From contig LUCM01002880.1 in assembly GCA_008360955.1 (NCBI GenBank), forward strand, positions 188,509-252,508: a DNA stretch of 64,000 nt, written 5' to 3'. The stretch comes from Fasciolopsis buskii. Lineage: Eukaryota; Platyhelminthes; Trematoda; Plagiorchiida; Fasciolidae. Below are positions 41,901-52,900 of the stretch, in pieces. Positions within the stretch are counted from its first letter, which is position 1, and every line of letters starts with the position of its first letter. Below the pieces are notes generated by a model. It saw nothing but the letters and a program-made list of their open reading frames with translations. It made no database searches and was not told the DNA's origin. Position numbers and translations under genes: made by a program.

Positions 41901-44900
41901 TACTCGAAATCACATGATGGTCATAAGCACTTTAGTGTAATCGGACATGTCTACCCCATGATCATTTCCTTTCTCTACTGTTGAGGGTTGATACAACTAA
42001 ATTTTTCTTGTGCATTAGTGAATTTCGATAGAACACGTAAAGCGACACTTATCCATAATTTACAATATAATTTTAAAACATTGCAATAACAAATTCAATG
42101 ATTGTTCACTATCAAAATTTGACTGGGGTTCACATTCGTTTCCAATTTTTCTTTCACCCCAAACTCTCATCCTCTTCGAATTGTTTTACAAATCACATTT
42201 GATGCTCACAGATCGAGCCATAAGTAGTGTAGAAGTGATCGAGCATGAGATCATGTCGGGTTTTCACTCGGTGTCGATATTCACAGTCGAAAACTATTAA
42301 AAAAAGACAAGAAAACACTGTTTCAAGTAACAGTCTTAGCGAGTGGGGTAGGGGAATGTGCACCGTGTGTGCAGTTTCCATGGAATAAATTTCCTGGGCT
42401 CTCGCCTCATATCCTAATCAAACTTTAACCAGTGGATGTGAAATGTATGGGCGTAAACTCTGATCACCAGGACGGATGGAAAAGAAAAATGTGGTAGTCT
42501 TGATCTCGTCAGAGAAATCATATCTACGTCCCAATGGATATGTGATGCTCTCAGTAGTGATTGTAAGACAATAAAACTAGGGGAGGTGTATGCATCGTTT
42601 TTTCGTTGCGAGGCCTGGTCTGTTGTTACTAACAGAAGAGATAGTAACAGATAACAGAGTTCAGTAAATTAATTTACGAATAATTACTTGCAAGGCGAAT
42701 AAGTGGCATCGTGCTCATGGCCATATGTGTATCCAATTACAGCACATCCACCTAGAAGCTTTCAGGACATCTATAACTTTTACTTAACAGTTTCACAAGT
42801 TGTAGGTCGTAAGGAAACTGTAAAGTTATTTGGCTTTGCAAAAGATGCCAGGTTCGCATTGTGCAGTTCAGGATGGAAAATATTATACAAGATTATTCCC
42901 AATACATTACTTTAATTGTCTTTGACGTATTGGTTTCATTTTTGTGAGGCCCATTTTCATGCAAAAATACGGGACGAGCAACACCATCCGTTTTTGGTTT
43001 GTTGCAAAGCGTTTCAAGAATTTTTGCCCAGCACCAACAAATGCCTGGAATGCCCACCCTCAGTGAGCAGAGATTGCGCAAAACTATATGCAATACAACA
43101 GCAAAATATGAAAGGACACGGCACTTCAAATTTCACATTTAATCACACTCACAAACTCGACAGACCACAAGTACCGGCATCCAGGCCAGTCTTGGAGTTA
43201 TCTGTCAAACAAAATTTCGCCGACATTTCAAAGATGAAGAACCAATGCCTTCGAATAAACGAGTGTGATTCGTCTTTTTCCATCTGGAATTGCATGGCCC
43301 AGTGTCAACTCAAATAAACTTACTGTTCCCCCTATTTTCTCTTCATCTTTATTACTCCCATATTTCTTTGCTGAACTTGATGAAATCGATGGTGTTGATG
43401 ATGGTTTGATGACGATGACGATGACGATGATGATGATGATGATGATGAATGCGGTTATCCGGTGTTGTGTTCTCCTTCCCGTTGTCTGTTTGTCTGTCTG
43501 AATTTATGCATGCACGCAGGTGTATGTGACGGTATTATGAATGAGTTGGAACCCATGAGTTGCTGAACTCACATGAAAGATTTTGATCTGTTTAATTCTT
43601 TCGTGGCTTCCATTTCGATTCATCACAGTCAATTTGGATTTATTCGATCGGATCTGAATATGAGTCTTTTTGGACTCGATTTTGATTGAATTGTGGTGGG
43701 AAATACCACTGATGGAACGATGTTACAACGAACTCTCCCGGTTTAGGTTCTTGCAAGAGAACAAACAGAGATGAGCGAGTGCGCGCATGTGTGTGTCTGC
43801 GTGCCAGGCAAGCAGGAAGACCGTCTTTTAAGACAAAACAAGAATGCAAATCCGAACAAATTCACACACGCACGCAAACGTATTTGAAACACGGGTGCGC
43901 ATCCGCGAACATACTTGTGCGATCATAATAATTGTGTACATAAAATACATAATAATTATACAAACATGCACATCGAACAGGCAAACAGTTTGGCATGTTG
44001 AGTTCACATCTTTTCCATGCTTAGCAGCCACACTCACCGGTTGTTTACTTTCATCCCCGAGGATGTACACACAAAAATAATACCGGTTAAGCTCAACGAA
44101 CCCGGTCTGAATCATGTCAATCAATAAGACTGCGAGCATTGCACATTAGAGCGACGAACGAACTAGGCAGCAGTATGAATGTGTGACTGAACCAATTTCC
44201 GAATCCCACATGTGCATGCGCACGTGTGTCTGTCTTTGTATTACTGAAACATCATTAATCATGCAAACTTGCGTCAGCTTTGACAACTAACTGAAAAAGC
44301 ATACACTCCAACACCCCTCAACCAAACGAAGAGGAGGAATCGGAGAGGAATGGTTTAGGAGTTCGATATGGAGAGAGCAGAAAAATCAAGGCGAGGTTGC
44401 AGCTGTTCCAATATCAAGCACTAACTACAATGAGAAATAGCTGACATTGGTTCACACACAAGCACACACTGAACTGCATACATACAGGCATCGCCAAACT
44501 TTGCATCTCATTGCAGTTTCTCAAATCTGTAGCTTGTCACGTTCAAATTGTTCAATCGTGACACGAAGGTTTTATGTCACCAATCGATCCGTCCACTACT
44601 TTGTGACTAGTGTTCGTGAGTTTATCATGGCTTGATAAAAGCAAAAGCTGAAAAAGCCACCATTTCGCAACCACCACTGACCTGCGAATATGGGTGAAGG
44701 TGGCGAACACTATTCCTCCCGTCACGATAGAAGAGGATGGTATTTTTCGAATATCAACGTTTTAGCCTGTCCATATATTCAGCGACAAATTGCACCTTTG
44801 AACGGCGATGGTCAAGTTGTCAACAAAGTGACGATTTCACCTCAAAGTCACGGATTCGAGTCCTTTAACTACCGGCTAAGTTCTCCGCTTGACAGCCACC

Positions 44901-47900
44901 AGTTGGACGCAAGTCTCTGCCTAAAATAACGTATGTCATCACTTTATTAATGAAGGAAGTGAGTTGGTAGAGAGAGAATGCGGCTACCCTGTAATACAGT
45001 TTGTGCGCAATTTTCGCTCTCAGTGCCTAGTGCTGGTAAATTAAACTACTTTTGCACTCTCTCGCTATCTATAAAAATTGGTCAACTACCTTCGAATCTT
45101 ATTGTTGAGAGACAGCAGCAAAGTTCGCAGTGTTCATTCCTTCGAGTTTTTGACTCCACATGCTTGAATAGGATTGCATATCACCTTGAATGACTTTCGA
45201 AGTGAATGCACTTTGTGCAAACTCAAAAACAGTTTTTCTTTAATACCTGGCTGATAACATAAAACAAACACGATTACCCAAGCTATCCTACACCGGTCGA
45301 AAGTTTTGCCATATGTTTATATCGATCGTAAAGCAATGGAATACGATGTAGTGACAAAATAACTTTCGATGAAGTTCCCGACTGAAAGTTGTTTTGAAAA
45401 ATCTGTTCGCGGTGGCAAACATTCAGTTCATTATCACTCAAATCGGTCCCGGTGTTCTTGATTAGAACATATTTATATGAAATTCCGTTTTCTGTACTAG
45501 TTCAGCTGTCTTAGAGCAATACTGAATGTCGGAGGCCTTGCAACCGGAAAACAAATTGGCTTGTTCTACTTCAGCACCTGTTTCAATGATGTTTTGAAAT
45601 CCAGTGAATTACCTTTTTTCCATGTGGTTACAATGCTGTCTTGATGTCTCATTTTGTCAACCTTTATATCCTGCATCACTAGGGGTCTTCTTGATAGCCT
45701 TATAGTTAATGGCATGGTCAATGGTCTTGTTTATCCCTGGGTACTTTATCTCGACAATTTATTTTGTATGAACAACGCAGATAAAAACAGATGCTGAGAA
45801 ATACGCACCACAGAGTCACAACATGAGGGGAATAGCCGTATTTAGTCGTGATCGCGTTGTCTACTGTCATCCAATAATCACCAACCAGTGATACTCATTC
45901 CCCTTTGTTGTATTGTACCCAGTAGCGTAGGCGCATACATTTGTACTGGGAGATGGACGGTCAGTTGGTTTTTCAGACATGCAGAAATGTCATTTATCTT
46001 AACCTATCTGACTGAACTGAGCTAATTGTAAGTTGTAAATGTTTGTTTGTTAAGTGGTACATGTGGATCAATGCGCAAGTGCCCATCCCTGCCTGCTAGG
46101 CTAACTACGTGTTCTAAAATATATCACAATTATACGAGTTACTGGATTAGTTATTATTCCGAAGTAGATATTTACTGTTCTAAAACAATGCAAATCATTA
46201 GTTCTTCCCTGTGAATAATCCCTAATAGACAACTCGAAGAGAAACTTTGCTTAGCATTCTTCAAAATCGTCAGCATGATATTCGTGCTCTCTGCAATCTA
46301 TACATTTTATTGAAACACTTACGAGAAGGATTGGTCTTGAACAATTCTCGATTCCCTCGGTAAATAACACCACGAGATATGCGATATATATGTCTAATGA
46401 GATTGTTGCTGTTGAACCACTGCGTTTGGAACAATATTCTAATGACAGCCAAGAGCAAATAGATAGAAAAGTGATTGTCGGGCTATGGGATCATTTTCAT
46501 AGTTTATTCGTAATAGGAAAATGGAAGTCTATAGTAGAGGTGGTTAACTGTTATACTATTTTTGATGATAAACTTGCGCTTTGGGCACCAATCGATATCC
46601 TCTTCAAACTAAATCAACCCTTGGTTATTGTTTTTTTAAAGAAATCCAATTCACCCCTATGCGAATAAAATGGAGCTTTCGGCAGCAAACATGAGAATGA
46701 GACACTGCTGGAGTCCACCGAGCACAGGCAGTCGACTACGTTTGACTAGATTGTAACTCTAAAACCTGGTTCCCAGAAAGAGGTTAAATATCGCTTCTCC
46801 AATTGTTCTTACGGTGTAACGTTTGGATGTAGGACAGAGATTCATTTGTGTTCATGACCAAGCTTGCAGAAGCAGGCAGTGAATAACTCTTCAAAATATC
46901 CCAAGGAAAAATAATCAGGACAATCTGGAATGCAGTCAGAGCGATTACAGCCGGCAGAATTATCCATCGTGTTGCTGATATGTTATTAAGCAGGTTGACT
47001 ATCATTTAGTGATTGTACTTCTGGACACAAGCTTTGTCTTTTGTATGATCTATCTATTGTTAGCTGAATAAATCGATGTCCAATATGTGAAATTATTGGG
47101 TATCAAATCTTTATCTGCGCATGTTATCGGTTGACGGTGGCCAAGCCGATAAGGTCCTGGTGTTTTGGACGTGAAGGTTGCGAGTTCGAATTCCCCCACC
47201 ACTGGAAAACCTCCTCACTTGGCAGCCCTCTGTTGGCCGCGGCCCCCTTCCTGAAAAATGGTGTACATTGTCATTTCATGAATAAAGGAAGTAAAAAATA
47301 AAAGATAAAAGGATAAACTTCTATGCGCCTGTCTGAGTGGAACACGCCCTCCGAATTCGATGAACTTGTTTCTCCTACGCGTTATTCTTCCCCAAAAGTA
47401 TTTTTAAATATTTTTTCACTCATCAGTCTGAGGAAAAAAGTAAAAGTTGCCCATCATCCAGACTGGATTCCGATACTCGGTGGAAATTAGAATTTTTATG
47501 TTAATTTTTCTCCACATTGTGACAATGTGAAAACAGATCTTAGAAATGCAGTTTCTCTTGAACGGAAAGCGTTTATCCAGCTCTGAATGACACAAAATCC
47601 CAGGACCCAATCATCAACTCGTTTGTCTCATCACTAAATTATTTGTTCGCTTACTCCATTACTGAACCATCCATTCGTGGACGTATAACTACAACCCGTC
47701 AATCATGACGATGTCATAATATCTCGTAGATCTGAAACCACACAGGTATAGGGAATTTGAGGGGCAACAATAAGCCAGTCTAACTTGGAGATTTTCATGG
47801 TGAAGGCTAAGATAGACAATTTGAGATGAGTGACAAGAAATGTGAGACCTTTTTTCACCAAGTACCTCGGATGTATATTGTCATGTATAGTCGGACCATA

Positions 47901-49937
47901 GTTCTAAATAGAGGAAAATCATGCTAATACTACGTTCTGACTGATTAGACTGGCTAATTTCGTGGCACACAACCCATTTAATCAACCTGACCGTTTAGGA
48001 AAAATGGACCGTGAAAATATACACTAAATCAGTGAGTTGAAATGTACATCAAAAATCAGCGTTATACTCTAGAGTCTACATCGATGCATGCTTCGGATAA
48101 ATAAGATCAATATTGCTGCCCACTTGAATAAAAAAAACACTATCTAACACCAAGTGAACTGCTCCGGAAGGTTTTCGAGACGACACTAAACTACCTAGTT
48201 CTCTCGATTCTGTACACAGGAGACCCAAGCTGAGGAGCCAACTGATCAGGCAGAACACTCTTGTTCACAAAGCACCGGATTAGTTTCATCTATAAAAGGA
48301 GAATCACAAATAGTCGCCTGTTCCAGTTTCGATGTTGGACAGAACAAAACGCCAACCTCGACCAGCTATGCCCATCTGGATAATATGGCCCCATCTCGAA
48401 CACGTCTGCACTCATTCAGTTCACCCGCAGATGACACATTCGCTTTTCCGGTACAGCAAATTCATCGTGATAAATCCAAAACTTTGACTGGTACCGAGCA
48501 GTCGGATACACTGAGTAAGTACAGTCTTATTGCTGTCATCATCGCTTTTACTTAACTGACCTGAAATGACTGAATTATATATTCGTTTTGTGTGAAAAGC
48601 ATACCCATGTCTTCAGCATTGCTCGAACAATGTGGCTGCTAAACTTGTTTCGAGTCCCGATAAAAAACGCCATTTTACTGAGAAGAAAACAAGCTGAATA
48701 TAACAACTACAGTTAACTCATCTATTCTGTCTAAGAGGAGTCTGTGTTCAATTGTAAGCCAGAAAAGCTTTGCACCTAGATGTTTTGTTTGGTCTCGAAG
48801 GAACTGTTAGTAGTGCCTGGGCGACCTAGCCTCTGTTGGGACTCGAACTCTAGGACAGCTACTTTATGTCGAATACCACGATACCTCTACGCAGCGCATT
48901 GCATATCAATTGATTCGATGTTTATGCTGAACAACAATTTGTGCGTATTTAATGCCACTAAAACCACGGCAGACGAAGAGAACAAAGCAGAAAAAGGAGA
49001 AGAAATAAACGTATTTTGCTTAGGCGTTACCTCACACGAATGCGCTTTGCAATACTTCTCATCGACTTTATCGACCACCCATCACAAATTCTACTTTAAA
49101 ATTTTTCTCTCTTCTGCATAGTTTTTCAGCTAATTATTCTGCAGTTAATCTTCCTCAACTTCTCGATCTCTTTTTCTTCTCTGAGTAGACATTATTGTGA
49201 AGTAGTAACCGAGACCAAAGTATGTTTATGCAAGATTGACCGTTGCATAAATTGAAGCAGAAAGGATGGATGGGATACTTTTCGACTTTCCATATCGAAG
49301 TATGGGGTCATCTTGAGGATATCAACTCCGAGTCTCCGACTTCTGATCGAATGAGGTTCAGGGTGTGTACGCGATTGTCAGGACAATCGGGGATGTGTGT
49401 AGGTAAAAATTGCTGATTAGAGCGAAAGCTTCGGCTTTACGTCCCATGGTCGAAGTATCCGATGAGTGCAGTAGTACATCCTCGTTATGGACGTTGAAAT
49501 CACCATAAATGGTAATTTGGCAGCTGGAGTCTGCTGAAGTCGATTTCTGAATATTTGAAGAGAACAATTTAAAAACTAGAAGGCCGTTGCTATTAGAGGT
49601 GCAATAAGCGGTATCAAATAATGATTAGAGAAAAGAGCCGAATTTTCAATGATTCCAATTTTCACAAATTGGAAGCGTTGGTTGAAGAAGTCAGGTCGTG
49701 AAAATTAGACGGAGATGGCGAGTCGATGGACAGCCACAAACACCAGCCTCGGAGAACGAACAAGAATGAATTAACTAGCAAATTGAAGGTGATTGGCACC
49801 TGACGAGGACGAAGTTCGGTTCTTCCAAAGAGAAAACAAATGAGAGAATGGAGGCTGAAGAGACTCGCTCGCAGAGTCAACACTTTGATTCGAACCAAGA
49901 ATTCCGTTGAGAAAAGCGAGAGCTTTGTGCATGTTCC

Positions 49938-49972
<35 letters not shown>

Positions 49973-52900
49973 TAGGTTGGAGTGATTTGGAATGATGAAT
50001 CATATAAGACCTTCATTGGGTGGCACGTGGCGGGGATCCGGACGACAGCGCAGTTGATTAACTAATTTTAGGAAGTGCGAGTTTGCTTGTAGCATTAGCG
50101 TTGTACTTGGGCGCTGCGGTGGTCACATGAGTGAGATCGTGGACCTCGATGCATATGTCGTGGATCCGAGCTTCCTGAAAGGCAATTAATTCCCTGTTTC
50201 GGCGAACATTAAGTGTCCAAGGCCTTCTTCTTGATGGCTGTGAGCAGATCGGCTCGAACCTCGGGGGATATTAAGCTATGGGTTAATTATTCCACACAAT
50301 ACGGTGAAAAATACGTGATACCAGCGACTGATCACCAGCAAGTGTGCTCCATATGGACAGTAGTTTGGGTTTTGCTGTGCGATTGGCCAAAAGCAGTAAG
50401 ACTTCAATGCAAAACACCATCTATTTGGGATTACTGAGATACGGCATGGGGTAATCAGACGTTGCCCCTGGACTTAATAGCGAATGGTTTTTATTGTTAT
50501 GTAGTGGTCATGATGTGACCTACAGTGGTCCAAGTCTCCATCTTGATTCACTTTTGTTTTACTCGGCCTCTTAAGCGTCTAGTCCCACAGGGTGGTAAAG
50601 CGTACTTTACCTATCTCGATATCCCACCAGGAATTTTGATTTTGAATCCAAAGTGATACAAGTTGTAATTCTGTTCCATGCCCTTTACAGGGCAGTAATT
50701 AACTCTGAAGACATATTGTTACCAGAACCATGCATCATGGCAACACTGTAAAAAATACAAGTAGAACTCCAGACAAAAGCTTCTAGTCAGAAACAAATTG
50801 TAATTGGTAATGAGTGCGTCGTGCTGAATATGAACTTCCCCTAACTGTCTGGATGAAAAAGTTGATTGGCGAAGATACTGGACATCATCGCTTGCATGGA
50901 AGCCAAACACCAGTTATTACAATGTGACCAAAGTAGCGATCTAAGTTGTAAAAGTCCTGGCAATAAATCTGTTTACTAACAGTTCCCACTGATTGTTGGT
51001 CCGTAGGATGTGATAATATGGTATTAATTGTTCCATCTTCTAGAATCCTTTAAGGCGTAAAGTATTTGTATTCGTTAAGTGAGAAAAGATATCACGAGTT
51101 TTTTCCAATAAGCATTTAGTAACTGGAGCATCCTAGGATCAATTCTGGCTAGTGACAAAGAGTTTGGGTTTAGAAAAAATGTGCAAATCAAAGATTAATT
51201 AATCAAAAAAATGTATGGATAAACCGACGAGTTGGTTTGCTATTCTTTGGAACAGTTTGCACAGTCTTTCATGTCTTTCTTTTGCGTGCACTGAGCTTTA
51301 CACTTTGTTCGTCAATTTGCAGCACTCCATACATCCAGAGGGGCCGAAATGACTTTGAGCAGTCAGTGCTCCACATGTGCCATGGCTGATTCTCTTATTA
51401 CACACAGTGAATCTCTAACGGAGACCAAGACAAATGACATGCACAAAACTTCATCGTTGGACGTGGCTATCGTCTCCGACAAAACAACGCCAATCGCTGA
51501 GCCTGAGGCGGCGGATGAGGACCAAAGTAATGTGCCAGCTGCGTATAGACGAAGTTCAGCGACAACAGATACAACCACTATCGGTGTGCCTGTCACTGCC
51601 CGGCCCTTGGTCAGATCAGATGAGAATATTCGATCTGGTGGGAAAGTAAAAACATTTGTCAAAGACTGGGTCCATAAACATAGTGGAATCACAACGATAC
51701 CTATCGAACTAAACGAAACAAATGAGGTATGTCGAAAATAATCCGCCTTTACGACTCCGTGTGAGAGAATCCGAATTCCCGCAAAGTCAATCCAGATCAT
51801 CTATCCTATGTTTGACCAGAATGTCCATGAAAGTCCTAATCTTCTACCACCAAAACTCACCAGGTCATCAGGGACAATAATGAAAATTCTCCATTCAAGG
51901 CATCATTGTCTCCTCGGTGGTATTTTAATTTTCATGTCAGTGTAGTACTTCGATCCTTTCAGCCACGTTTGCCCAGTAGTTTCATTTGTGATTTGGTATG
52001 CCAGTCAGATTACGTAATCCAGTTCGTTGTTCATACTAGCCATCAACTTAAATTTCGAGTTTGTTACGGGAATGACATCAGCTGTTAGATGTACAGGACT
52101 TAAGCTCTATGCCCGTTCCGTGCAGTTCCCAACTGAATGTCATGTAACTTTCAGATTGATTCACAAAAGTAGTCAGAAGTGAGTCATGCGAATTGTTGGC
52201 ATTCTGCTTTTTCTGTCTTCTTTCTGTACTTTTCCAGTTAGTGTTAATTTGTTAGACAGCCGACTGAAACTGCTCGCTTTATTCTCCGCAAGTTTTATAT
52301 TAGTCCAAATCCAATCAGGCTTATAGGTTTTCGTGGATGTTTCTTCCGCATGAAATCACCTAGGCAAGTCTGCATTCAGCTAATCCCTTTTTTTAAAAAA
52401 CCCAACTTTACTTTGAAAAAACATCCGATGCAAATACAGCCTCGGATCGAGGAACCGAAATTCGCACAACCACAAACCACACAGACAGACAAGAACGGTT
52501 TCAATGCTTTGGTTGGCGAGATTGGGACGGAACTCCAATCCCAGCGGCATCACGAGTAAGTTGTGTACTCCCAAGCTTTGTTTACCTAAAGTTTATCAAA
52601 AGATAACAGCTGAAAATTTTCGCTCACTGCGTCTGTGATGTACGAAACTTGATGCGTTTCTTCCCGATTTCCTTATCCATTAGATTTCGAGAACGCCTTA
52701 ACAAAGCTCCGCGATACACAGAAATTGAAAAATTGACAATGGATACGGATTTTCACGGACAGGAAATTAGAATCGGTGTTCCGTATCAATTTACCGAAGA
52801 ATCTATCGGGTCGAACTTTGCTCGGATTGCGGAATGGGTCAAATCCGTCTCCATAGAAACTTGTGGTACATCGATGCCTGTAGCGGATACAGACGAGATA

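Larger units (their letters stand above)
39501..48219 (+). other. Intron 7 of the KIF26-like gene (8.7 kb)
   Basis: 8719 nt, gtttgt...cacag, phase 0. It holds a GAT-rich microsatellite, an alternating purine-pyrimidine run, two SINE copies (44800-44965, 47130-47307) and a possible 66-nt cassette exon at 41048-41113. The ORFs 42916-43317 (133 aa, +) and 46784-47005 (73 aa, -) are unexplained. Confidence 0.7.
48515..51322 (+). other. Intron 8 of the KIF26-like gene
   Basis: 2808 nt, gtaagt...tgcag, phase 1. Contains a minus-strand tRNA-like SINE fragment, a LINE endonuclease relic and a TG microsatellite. Confidence 0.8.

Noticed and set aside
47130..47200. A functional tRNA gene.
   Set aside because: A and B boxes are present, but the acceptor and anticodon stems do not pair and a SINE body and tail follow.
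49662..50016. Two overlapping minus-strand ORFs of 113 and 81 aa with His/Thr repeats.
   Set aside because: The repeats are translations of the (TG)14 tract. Any real signal here belongs to the LINE relic.
51363..51800. 145-aa minus-strand ORF.
   Set aside because: Antisense shadow of exon 9, whose + strand frame fits the gene model.
52649..52683. ATG at 52649 as the start of a separate 467-aa gene.
   Set aside because: The codons before the ccattag acceptor are pyrimidine-rich intron, and exon 10 joins in frame through a split Glu codon.
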